Shown here in pieces: positions 27,659 through 34,638 of a stretch of DNA of 64,000 nucleotides. Position 1 is the stretch's first letter. Each line of letters opens with the position of its first letter. Origin of the DNA: M3007 sp040397785 (lineage in GTDB: Bacteria; Bacteroidota; Bacteroidia; Chitinophagales; Saprospiraceae); contig JBBAVI010000009.1 in the NCBI GenBank assembly GCA_040397785.1, positions 1-64,000 on the forward strand, in the 5' to 3' direction. A program made the translations under genes and the position numbers. Under the pieces are notes generated by a model. It did no database searches and was not told the DNA's origin. It was given only the letters and a program-made list of their open reading frames with translations.

Positions 27659-28120
27659 ATGCCCGTACGTATATTTACGATACCTTTTGATGAAACCACG
27701 CAGTCCTTTCACGATGACCTGGTTACTCAATTTTGCGTAAACAAGCGCATCCATAAAATAGACACGATGTTTTTTACGCGCAATCACCAACCATTTTGGA
27801 CGGTGGCGATACATTATGGACAAATTTTATTTGAGGAGAAAAACGTAAAAATCAGCGGAACACCGGGTCCCGAACATGTATTGGATGACCAACAAAAGAA
27901 CTTACTGATCCGCTTAAAGGAATGGCGCAGGACCGCCGCCGATGAAGTGAACTTACCTGTATTTATGGTGGCAAATAACCGGCACTTAGTGGAAATTATT
28001 CAAGCCAAATGCTCGACTTTGGAGCATTTAAAACTGGTAAAAGGATTCGGCAAGACTAAAATTGAAAAATACGGAAAAGACATTACAAATATTGTGCGCC
28101 AATTTTATACCGGATTATGA
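27659..28120 (+). CDS. DGR accessory protein with HRDC domain
   Basis: 153 residues from the ATG at 27659 (MPVRIFTIPFDE...); an ATG seven codons upstream is less likely. Residues about 1-75 are an uncharacterised beta-rich region. Residues about 83-150 are an HRDC (helicase and RNase D C-terminal) domain: LIRLKEWRRTAADEVNLPVFMVANNRHLVEI, then LKLVKGFGKTKIEKYGKDI. HRDC domains bind nucleic acid, and small HRDC proteins are known neighbours of DGR reverse transcriptases. The gene overlaps avd by ATGA. A weak TTTATTTG -7-like element lies at 27633-27640. It likely helps handle TR RNA or cDNA (inference). Confidence 0.75.
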   Translation: MPVRIFTIPFDETTQSFHDDLVTQFCVNKRIHKIDTMFFTRNHQPFWTVAIHYGQILFEEKNVKISGTPGPEHVLDDQQKNLLIRLKEWRRTAADEVNLPVFMVANNRHLVEIIQAKCSTLEHLKLVKGFGKTKIEKYGKDITNIVRQFYTGL

Positions 28121-28452
28121 ACAAACCTGAATTACTGGAACACTGGTATCGAACCACGGACTGGATATTGGATAAATGCGACCGTTTTCCAAAGCAAACC
28201 CGTTTTACCATGGGAGGGCGTATCGCGAATCTAACCATCGATGTGTTGGAGGCGCTCACCGAAGCGTCCTACTCAAAAGAAAAGCGGGCAATATTGCTTC
28301 GGATCAATCTTCAATTTGAAAAATTGCGTTTGCTACTGCGGTTGTGTTTTCATCGCAAGTATTTAAGTTTGGCGCAGTATGAATTCATCCAATCTGAAAT
28401 AAATACCGCCGGACGCATGTGTGGCGGTTGGCTGAAAGTATGCAAAGAGTAG
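28117..28452 (+). CDS. avd: Avd-like DGR accessory protein (four-helix bundle)
   Basis: 111 residues, basic, four predicted amphipathic helices (WYRTTDWILDKCDRFPKQTRF; ANLTIDVLEALTEA; AILLRINLQFEKLRLLLRLC; SLAQYEFIQSEINTAGRM). This is the pattern of Avd/bAvd and the related 23S-rRNA-intervening-sequence four-helix proteins. Avd forms a pentamer that binds the RT and template RNA and is needed for mutagenic homing in phage BPP-1. It overlaps the HRDC gene (ATGA) upstream and the RT start downstream (28440), so the three are translationally coupled. Confidence 0.8.
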   Translation: MNKPELLEHWYRTTDWILDKCDRFPKQTRFTMGGRIANLTIDVLEALTEASYSKEKRAILLRINLQFEKLRLLLRLCFHRKYLSLAQYEFIQSEINTAGRMCGGWLKVCKE

Positions 28453-29465
28453 GAAATTTATTTTCAGATTGTTGCAGTTATGCGAACTTACTACTTGCCT
28501 GGCGCAAAACCCGACAAGGAAGCGGCCAGAGTAAAGCAGGCGCCTTCTTTTTTGCCAATTTGGAAAAAGAATTATTTGCCTTAAAAGCGGAACTATCAAC
28601 TGGTGTATGGCAGCCCAAGCCCTTTCATTACTTTGACGTACACGACCCCAAACATCGGGTTATTGCCGTTTCTGATTATCGGGATCGTGTAGTGCATCAT
28701 GCACTGGTGAATGTGCTGGAGCCTATTTTTGAAAAGACCTTTATTCATGATTCTTATGCTACCCGAAAAGGGAAAGGCGTGCATGCAGCGGTGTTCAGGG
28801 CGCAACATTTTTTGAAAGGGAATGCTTTTTATTTTAAAACCGACGTAGAAAAGTTTTTCGACTCCGTCAACCATCGTATTCTTCTGAACACCATCGCGCG
28901 TAAAATCAAGGATCCGAACATCCTGGCACTATGTGCTACCATTATCAAACATGGAACACATACACAGTTCAATGAAACAAATGGTAATTTGGATCCGGTT
29001 GGATTGCCCATTGGGAACCGTACCAGTCAGTTTTTTGCCAATGTATATCTTGATCCACTCGACCATTTTATAAAAGATCACTGTCGAGTAAAAGGTTATG
29101 TGCGCTATATGGACGATTTTGTGCTGTTTGAAGATGACAAAGTGCGCTTAAAAACGGTGCAAGCAGCAGTAAACACCTTTTTATGGGAAAAACTAAAATT
29201 GCGTTTAAAGCCTGCTTCTACTTTTACGAATCGAAGAGAAAATGGATTGCCTTTTTTAGGGAAGAGGATTTATACAGGCATCATACGATTGCGTGCTGAA
29301 AATTTACGCCGAATAACCCGTCGAATTGCGCTAAAAGAACGTGCACTGTTATTGGACGAAATAGATGAAACAGCCTTTTTACATAGCATGAATAGTTATT
29401 GGGCCATGCTTTCCTATTATCCGGGATGTGCGCCTTTGCGAAATCATATTATTTTTAAAAAATAG
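28440..29465 (+). CDS. Diversity-generating retroelement reverse transcriptase
   Basis: 341 residues from the ATG at 28440 (a GTG at 28419 is also in frame). RT motifs in order: AVSDYRDRVVHHAL (motif 1/2), YFKTDVEKFFDSVNH (motif 3), LPIGNRTSQFFANVYL (motif 4), the catalytic YVRYMDDFVLF (YMDD, motif 5), LKLRLKPAST and GLPFLGKRIY (motifs 6/7). The motif 4 form (I/L/V)GxxxSQ, in place of the QGxxxSP of group II introns and retrons, is the hallmark of DGR RTs. The protein ends after a short thumb without maturase or endonuclease domains, as in the family. The template repeat begins 14 nt after its stop. Confidence 0.95.
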   Translation: MQRVGNLFSDCCSYANLLLAWRKTRQGSGQSKAGAFFFANLEKELFALKAELSTGVWQPKPFHYFDVHDPKHRVIAVSDYRDRVVHHALVNVLEPIFEKTFIHDSYATRKGKGVHAAVFRAQHFLKGNAFYFKTDVEKFFDSVNHRILLNTIARKIKDPNILALCATIIKHGTHTQFNETNGNLDPVGLPIGNRTSQFFANVYLDPLDHFIKDHCRVKGYVRYMDDFVLFEDDKVRLKTVQAAVNTFLWEKLKLRLKPASTFTNRRENGLPFLGKRIYTGIIRLRAENLRRITRRIALKERALLLDEIDETAFLHSMNSYWAMLSYYPGCAPLRNHIIFKK

Positions 29466-29479
29466 GGCAAACAGCATGA

Positions 29480-29600
29480 GGCTCCAACCGTGTTTGTCGC
29501 GGCGGGTCGTGGAACAACAACCCGCAGAACTGCCGTGTGGCGAATCGCAACAACAACGCACCCGGTAATCGCAACAACAACCTGGGTTTCCGTCTTGCCA
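29480..29600 (+). repeat. DGR template repeat (TR)
   Basis: 121 nt, non-coding, directly after the RT gene. It holds 13 AAY codons (11 AAC, 2 AAT) in the register of the targets, including three AAC triplets in a row three times. AAY cannot mutate to a stop when only A changes. It matches VR1 and VR3 at every non-adenine base and is transcribed in the same direction as the RT. Its downstream flank (ATACAGGG) departs from the VR flank (GGACAAAG) right after the shared 3' end, as expected for an IMH*/IMH pair. Confidence 0.95.
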
Positions 29601-29660
29601 ATACAGGGAAAATAACCCAGAACAGCCGTCTTCAAGGATTCGGCTGCCGTGGTTTTTTCT
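29601..29660 (+). terminator. Hairpin region just after the TR
   Basis: CAGCCG (29623-29628) pairs with CGGCTG (29641-29646), and T6 follows at 29653-29658 after a six-base gap. It may end the cassette transcript or form part of the structured spacer that DGR RNAs carry next to the TR. Confidence 0.45.
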
Positions 29661-29710
29661 GTCCAGTTGTTTGTCCTGCCTTTGGGGCTCCCTAAAGCGA
29701 ATATTGTTAT

Positions 29711-29768
29711 GCCGCTGCGTTTGGTACTTTCTGTTTTCTTGGAAGGAAGACCGCAGCGGCCTTTTTGC
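29711..29768 (+). terminator. Second terminator of the DGR cassette
   Basis: Nine-base perfect stem GCCGCTGCG / CGCAGCGGC (29711-29719, 29752-29760) with a 32-nt loop, followed by CTTTTTG. Beyond it, 29842-29890 holds a CATCCCGAGG...CCGAGGGAT-type word of the kind dispersed in many Bacteroidota genomes. I see no gene between 29466 and 30116. Confidence 0.55.
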
Positions 29769-29904
29769 GCGCCTTGTTTTGGGCGGGATGATTGCAAAAT
29801 GGTTGTAATCATAGCCAGACTAAACAGAAAATGCTAAAATCAACGTGGGTGTCATCCCGAGGCCCTTCAGCCGAGGGATCTAACCGAGGGCAAGGCCCCC
29901 ACGC

Positions 29905-30015
29905 CCATATATACAACCTCCTTTTCCCATATATGCATTTAGTGGTGACACATAGACTCCGTACCTGTATATATGCGCAATATATGCAGCGCATATATGT
30001 ATCCGCATATATGCA
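29905..30015 (-). repeat. CATATATG-rich array B (right partner of an inverted pair)
   Basis: The reverse complement aligns with array A (27478-27588), sharing the order of the CATATATG words and the central AGTCTATGTGT and AAATGCATATATGGGAAA blocks. The intervening bases differ more than the words do. It sits downstream of target 3 in that gene's direction, just as array A follows target 1. Confidence 0.65.
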
Positions 30016-30051
30016 AATTCAGGTTTTGGAAAATATTTGCATTAAACCAAT

Positions 30052-30084
30052 AAAAAAAGGAGCAGTGCGGTGTGCATTGCTCCC
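30052..30084 (-). terminator. Stem-loop 43 nt after VR3
   Basis: On the minus strand GGAGCA / TGCTCC with the inner TGC/GCA helix over an A-C mismatch, then T7. Placement and fold match the stem-loop after VR1, and the closing pair is switched in a compensating way. The 43-nt spacer between VR and stem is nearly identical in the two loci. Confidence 0.65.
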
Positions 30085-30116
30085 TCAGAGGGTAAAAGGG
30101 TAAGTGTGCTAAAGGT

Positions 30117-32027
30117 TTACTTTGTCCTGGCAAGACGGAAACCCAGGTTGCCGTCGCGATTACCGGGCGCGTAGTCGTCGCGATCCGCCACACGGCAGCT
30201 CTGCGGGCCGAAGCCCCACGACCCGCCGCGACAAACACGGCTGGAGCCGGAACTCGGGCCGGTTGGATCTTTCTGATTACCCGCAGCATAACCCCCTTTC
30301 CAATCACTGCACCATTCCCAAACATTCCCGCTCATATCATGCAAGCCCAGGGCATTGGGGCTGCGCAGGCTACCCACTGGTACCGTTTTTGCACGGTACT
30401 CCCCCACCACCGAATAGTCTTTTTTATACGATTCACTTGCATTAAAATTAATCTCCGCAGGATCAATCACATTTTTTCCATTGCCAAACAATACGGCTTT
30501 ACCGCCTTCCCGGGCAGCATATTCCCATTCCGCCTCGGTGGGTAAACGGTAGTTTTTACCCGGGTTTTTGGCATTTAGTTTTTTCAGGAAATCCTGCACA
30601 TCGTCCCAACTTACCTGCTCTACCGGGCATTCTGGGCAAGTATTAAACCGGGAAGGGTTATTGCCCATCACCTCCTGCCAAAGTTTTTGGGTTACTTCAA
30701 ACTGGCCTAAATAAAAATCGGAAACCGTGACCGTGTGGGCAGGTTTTTCATCATCATCACAATCCTTTTGTTCGCTGGTACAGCCCATGGTGTACGTGCC
30801 GCCTTTGATAAATACCAGGCCATCAGAAGGGATGGGGGTTACCGGGCCTTCCAAAGCGGCCTTTGCATCTTTTGCTTCCGTAACATGGCGGCCAGCAGGG
30901 TAATCATTCAGGTATTTCTGGTAGCCTTCCCGGGTGCTTAATTCCTGTGCAACCTCCCAGGCGGTATCATCGCGGCGTTGCAGGGCCTGGGTTTCCAATT
31001 TGCGCAAGGCATTGTTGGCCAATTCTTTGAACTCGCCATTGGGGTAGCGGCGCAGGTATTCGCGGTAGCTTAATTCAGTGCCCTGGTTTTTGGCTGTTTT
31101 CCAGGCATCCAAATCGGCGGCGGTATTATCTTCTTTAAGCAGCACCGGGCAACCATCGGGGTTGCTGCCCCAGGTTTGGGGGCATTTGTCCTGGGTGTCG
31201 GGCACGCCATCTGCATCGGAATCTACTTCCGGGGCGCAGGCGTTGGTACGAAGGAAAATAAAATCGGCTCCGGGATCGTGTTTGCTAAAGGAGCCGGTTT
31301 CTGGTCGGGGATTGTCTGCTTTTTTTAAATAATATTCCAAATCCGTATCAAAACGCAACATGCCGTTTTCTCCGCCTTTACGCAAGGCTTCCAGAAAACG
31401 CGCCGCAAACAGCGATTTAGCGGGTGTTTTGGCTGTTTTATTGCCCGAACTGCAATACTGTCGGCCCGTATATTGCATGACTTTGTTCATTTTGGTTTGG
31501 CAATCGTCCTCCTGGGCAAATACCGGTGCAGGCGGTATGGTTCGGTTGCGGGTCCCAAAAGTACCGGAATAGCAGGCATCTAAAGCGAGCAGCACGTGTT
31601 TGGCCTTGCAGGGGGCGAGGTCGGTGCGCAGGTCGTCGTAACTCAGCCAGGTGTCGCCGTAATCGTCGCCCGCTTCTCCGTCTTTGGGAATCAAATAACC
31701 CCGTTCGCCATCTTCGGTATAATGGCCGTGCATGGAAAAGAAAAACAGCACCTGGTCGTTGGGCGTCAGGCGGGCATTGTAGGCGCGTATTTTGTCGCGT
31801 ATTTGTTGTTTGGTGGGGTTGGCCACCAGTTCGCAGGTGAAACTGTAATTAGTTTCCAATTCGGTTTTCAGGGCCGTTGCTTCGGTTTTTGTTTCGGGCA
31901 AAGGTGCCAGGCCCGGCTTAAAATCAGTGCCGTAAAAGAATACGGCGTAGTCTCGGCCGGTGCGGGTTTGGGCCTGGAGGTTGGCCAGGTGTATGAAAAC
32001 GTATAGTAATAGGAATAAATAGCGCAT
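30117..32027 (-). CDS. Exported caspase-FGE protein, DGR target 3
   Basis: 636 residues from the ATG at 32027, where the signal peptide MRYLFLLLYVFIHLANLQAQ begins; the frame is open 24 codons further. Caspase-like domain about 22-250 with His in FFSMHGHY and Cys in LDACYSGTFG. One thrombospondin-3-type repeat (DSDADGVPDTQDKCP). Two helical AW-x-x-A...YLxxYPxG repeats. FGE-like domain about 395-636 (GLVFIKGGTYTMG, YRLPTEAEWEYAAREG, GNVWEWCSDW). Residues 594-634 are variable repeat 3, and the protein again ends LARTK. The caspase and middle parts differ strongly from target 1 while the VR and its 3' flank are nearly the same, so only the cassette-facing end is kept homogeneous. It points toward the DGR cassette from the opposite side. 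Confidence 0.9.
   Translation of the reverse strand: MRYLFLLLYVFIHLANLQAQTRTGRDYAVFFYGTDFKPGLAPLPETKTEATALKTELETNYSFTCELVANPTKQQIRDKIRAYNARLTPNDQVLFFFSMHGHYTEDGERGYLIPKDGEAGDDYGDTWLSYDDLRTDLAPCKAKHVLLALDACYSGTFGTRNRTIPPAPVFAQEDDCQTKMNKVMQYTGRQYCSSGNKTAKTPAKSLFAARFLEALRKGGENGMLRFDTDLEYYLKKADNPRPETGSFSKHDPGADFIFLRTNACAPEVDSDADGVPDTQDKCPQTWGSNPDGCPVLLKEDNTAADLDAWKTAKNQGTELSYREYLRRYPNGEFKELANNALRKLETQALQRRDDTAWEVAQELSTREGYQKYLNDYPAGRHVTEAKDAKAALEGPVTPIPSDGLVFIKGGTYTMGCTSEQKDCDDDEKPAHTVTVSDFYLGQFEVTQKLWQEVMGNNPSRFNTCPECPVEQVSWDDVQDFLKKLNAKNPGKNYRLPTEAEWEYAAREGGKAVLFGNGKNVIDPAEINFNASESYKKDYSVVGEYRAKTVPVGSLRSPNALGLHDMSGNVWEWCSDWKGGYAAGNQKDPTGPSSGSSRVCRGGSWGFGPQSCRVADRDDYAPGNRDGNLGFRLARTK
30128..30248 (-). 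repeat. DGR variable repeat 3
   Basis: 121 nt, gap-free to the TR. I count 16 differences, all at TR adenines (including the single GCA to GCG), and none at the other 92 positions. The residue pattern differs from VR1 at most variable codons. The 3' terminal 19 nt are identical to the TR. It lies on the strand opposite to the TR. Confidence 0.95.
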
Positions 32028-32228
32028 GGGAACAAGTGACAGATTTTTTGTAATAATCTTTAAACAGTTGAATGCTTTGCTTTTTTGTGCAAAACGCATT
32101 GTTTTTTTTGCAAATATCGGAAAAGTTGTAGAAAATTGGACTTGTTCGTAATCATTCTGACATACAATAGTTTTATTTTATGAAAACGCACTGGCCTGCA
32201 TTATAACAGCAAAAAGCATTCATAAAGT

Positions 32229-32259
32229 TTTGCATTCTTACTATTTTGTTGTAATTTTG
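32229..32259 (+). promoter_or_regulatory. Promoter of the abiE operon, near-leaderless
   Basis: TTTG (32229-32232), a 19-nt spacer and TAATTTTG (32252-32259) match the Bacteroidota consensus exactly. The start codon is only 4 nt beyond the -7 box, so the transcript should begin at or next to the ATG. The 32028-32263 gap is the divergent region with target 3 and holds no gene. Confidence 0.6.
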
Positions 32260-32263
32260 TGGC

Positions 32264-33112
32264 ATGTCAAACCACATTGATACAACAGAATCAAAAACCA
32301 TTGGGAATACATCCGCGCTCTTGCTTGCCAGTCTTCAGGAACATGGTAAAATGTTTTTTGACACGCACGATGCGATGTTGGTTTTAACCAATCGTACACC
32401 CATTGCAATACGTAGTTTGTTATCTGAAATGACAAAAAGAGGCTTACTGATGCGGTTAAAAGATGGTCTTTACCACATCATTCCTTATGATCGCGCTGCC
32501 TCTGATTATTTTCCAGACTGGCATTTAGTTGCGCATCATTTAGCGGGAAAAACGCCCTACTACATTGGGTATTATAGTGCCTTGGTATTACATGACCTTA
32601 CAACGCAGCCTTCTTTTCAGGAACAAGTGGTGGTTGCAAAACCATTTCGTCCTAACATAAGAGCAGTGAAAGGGGTTCCATTTCAGTTTATTTACCACAA
32701 CCCGCTTCATTTTTTTGGCATTACAAAAAAGTGGATTGATGGGGTAGATCAGGTCAATTGTTCCGATTTGGAAAAAACCATCCTTGATTGTTTATTTCAG
32801 CCAGATTATGCAGGCGGAATTGTTGAAATCGCCAAAGCCATTTTCAAATCAAAGTCAATGATTCGGGAAAACAGCCTGAATACCTATTTGCAACAATTTG
32901 GTTCTGATGCAGTGATCCGACGATTGGGTTTTCTTTTGGAACTTTTGGAGATTTTACCCAATTTATCCAATGCATTATTACCATTGGTTCCCCATAACAC
33001 AAGCTATGTTGTATTGGACACAGGACTTCCCAAGGAAGGAAAAAGCAATGCGCGCTGGGGCATTATTCAAAACATGGATTTAGAAACAATTAAAACATCT
33101 GTTTTTTCTTAA
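32264..33112 (+). CDS. abiEi: AbiEi-type antitoxin
   Basis: 282 residues. The N-terminal winged-helix part (MFFDTHDAMLVLTNRTPIAIRSLLSEMTKRGLLMRLKDGLYHIIP) and the downstream WHLVAHHLAGKTPYYIGYYSALVLHDLT are typical of AbiEi/type IV antitoxin_AbiEi proteins. C-terminal signature: CSDLEKTILDCLFQPDYAGGI. It represses the operon and counteracts the nucleotidyltransferase toxin encoded next. The stop overlaps the toxin's ATG (TAATG). It is one of the defence-type genes in the MITE-bounded island. Confidence 0.85.
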   Translation: MSNHIDTTESKTIGNTSALLLASLQEHGKMFFDTHDAMLVLTNRTPIAIRSLLSEMTKRGLLMRLKDGLYHIIPYDRAASDYFPDWHLVAHHLAGKTPYYIGYYSALVLHDLTTQPSFQEQVVVAKPFRPNIRAVKGVPFQFIYHNPLHFFGITKKWIDGVDQVNCSDLEKTILDCLFQPDYAGGIVEIAKAIFKSKSMIRENSLNTYLQQFGSDAVIRRLGFLLELLEILPNLSNALLPLVPHNTSYVVLDTGLPKEGKSNARWGIIQNMDLETIKTSVFS

Positions 33113-33921
33113 TGTTACGTGGAAAAGAAATTCAAACGATTGCTGGACACATTAAAGTCCGCGACACACAGATTGAAAAAGATTATGTGATTACTTGGCT
33201 GTTGTGGGGCATCGCCAAAAATGAAATTTTGCGTGAAAACTTGATTTTTAAAGGCGGAACGGTCTTGAAAAAGGTATATTTTGATGATTATCGCTTTTCT
33301 GAAGACCTTGATTTTACATTAATAAACTCAGATTTGTCTGATGAAGTCCTTCTAAATGAATTTAATAAGGTAATCGAAAATATCTACCAAACTACTGCAA
33401 TTCAATTAAAATTGAGTGAAATAGAGCGTCACCAAAGCGGTAGTGTAGCTTTTTATATTTATTATAGTAGCCCTCTGGGAGGTAAAATAGAGGGAAAATC
33501 TGTTAAAATTGATCTTACCAGAGGCGAAAAGGTTTTATACGACATACTTTGGAAGGAAATATTAAACACCTATTCTGACAAACCTGCATTTTCTCAGACG
33601 CTCAAATGTTATAGGCTTGAAGAAGTTGTAGTAGAAAAGATGGTTGCATTAATGGGACGCACCCAGCCGAGAGATGTTTACGATTTATGGTATTTATTAG
33701 AAGAGAATCATGTAGAAATTGAATTTATAAAAGCAGAATTTGAAATTAAAGCAAAACACAAGGGCCACAATCCTGATGATTTTATAAAAGTTTGGGATCG
33801 CAAAACCAAACAATTTGGAACCTTATGGAAACAATATTTAACCCACCAAATTGCCGATTTGCCAGATTACGATGGCGTAGTTCGCGCCATAAATAGACAT
33901 TTCAGGACTGGCTTTAAATAA
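33112..33921 (+). CDS. abiEii: AbiEii-type nucleotidyltransferase toxin
   Basis: 269 residues. The family hallmark is clear: EKDYVITWLLWGIAK, then LIFKGGTVLKKVYF (GGT-x-L motif), and FSEDLDFTLI with the metal-binding D-x-D. Further on come LEEVVVEKMVALMGRTQPRDVYDLWYLL and a helical C-terminus. The toxin transfers nucleotides to target RNAs (tRNA in studied members) and stops growth on phage infection. Expression is coupled to the antitoxin. Low GC compared with the neighbouring core genes suggests acquisition. Confidence 0.9.
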   Translation: MLRGKEIQTIAGHIKVRDTQIEKDYVITWLLWGIAKNEILRENLIFKGGTVLKKVYFDDYRFSEDLDFTLINSDLSDEVLLNEFNKVIENIYQTTAIQLKLSEIERHQSGSVAFYIYYSSPLGGKIEGKSVKIDLTRGEKVLYDILWKEILNTYSDKPAFSQTLKCYRLEEVVVEKMVALMGRTQPRDVYDLWYLLEENHVEIEFIKAEFEIKAKHKGHNPDDFIKVWDRKTKQFGTLWKQYLTHQIADLPDYDGVVRAINRHFRTGFK

Positions 33922-33937
33922 ATTCACCAGGGAATAC

Positions 33938-34636
33938 TCACCCCGCACTTTTCTTAAACACCCCCTCCACCAACTCTCCCACAAAACGCCCCATGCCCGC
34001 CTCCACGCCCAAAAGCGCCAGGTTCATCATGGTAAAGGTAAAATCGCCCATCGCTTTTTGGTACACGATAAAAATTTGTACCAAAGCATACGCTGGAAAA
34101 ATAAGCCAGGCAAAAGTGCGAAAACGCCGCGCTACATACCGTTGCGGGGAAGATGTGTCCAAACCTGCCCGAAACAGTTCGCGAAACATGATAGAACCGT
34201 ATAAGATTAGGCCGGGTAAGAGCGCATTTAGCGTATTAAGGGCTTCTTCGTTGGTAAATGCCAATACATTCCAGCAAAAAAAGACAAAACCTACCACCAG
34301 GATCTTGGCTACGATAAACTGATAAAAAACCATCCATTTAAAGGATTCCTCTTTCATGCGCGACTGCGCGGCGCGGGCGGTGGGCTCATTGGGCAGTGCC
34401 TCTACCCGATCGAGCAGGCGCTGGGTATTGCGTGCAGCCTGGCGCGAAAACTCCTCAAAAGAGATCTGGCCCGAAAGCCACACTTGCCGGTGCATTTGCA
34501 GGTCGCTGTTGAGCGCCAGCAAGCCATTGAGGGTTTGCACATCACCGGCTGCCTCCGCGTAGGCTAAGGCCGCTGCAGCCGCTTCCTCCAACTGGCCGTC
34601 GGATATCATCGTTTTTAATTCCTTTTTGTTCCGCAT
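33938..34636 (-). CDS. EAD11-like domain membrane protein
   Basis: 232 residues. Residues 1-82 resemble EAD11: short helices (LKTMISDGQLEEAAAAAL), then LNGLLALNSDLQMHRQVWLSGQISFEEFSRQAARNTQRLL. The rest holds about four transmembrane segments (around 100-125, 135-150, 173-190, 198-218). It is co-transcribed with the secreted protein upstream (2-nt gap). EAD modules mediate homotypic coupling in bacterial conflict systems, and another EAD11-like protein is at 16668-17585. Partner unknown. It could couple to a caspase system in principle, but the caspases here are exported while the EAD would be cytoplasmic. Confidence 0.5.
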   Translation of the reverse strand: MRNKKELKTMISDGQLEEAAAAALAYAEAAGDVQTLNGLLALNSDLQMHRQVWLSGQISFEEFSRQAARNTQRLLDRVEALPNEPTARAAQSRMKEESFKWMVFYQFIVAKILVVGFVFFCWNVLAFTNEEALNTLNALLPGLILYGSIMFRELFRAGLDTSSPQRYVARRFRTFAWLIFPAYALVQIFIVYQKAMGDFTFTMMNLALLGVEAGMGRFVGELVEGVFKKSAG

Positions 34637-34638
34637 GT

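Noticed and set aside
28117..28452. 23S rRNA intervening-sequence protein
   Set aside because: Same four-helix family, but the position overlapping the DGR RT makes Avd the right reading.
28440..29465. Group II intron or retron reverse transcriptase
   Set aside because: Motif 4 is IGNRTSQ, there is no maturase or endonuclease domain, no intron or msr/msd structure, and a TR/VR pair is present.
29809..29994. Small minus-strand frame between the DGR terminators and target 3
   Set aside because: It spans a dispersed CATCCCGAGG-type repeat and the CATATATG array; the composition is repeat-like, not coding.
24168..32027. Sulfatase-activating formylglycine-generating enzymes
   Set aside because: The FGE-like domain is C-terminal in caspase fusions, carries the DGR variable repeat, and no sulfatase gene is near. 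A binding role is more likely than catalysis.
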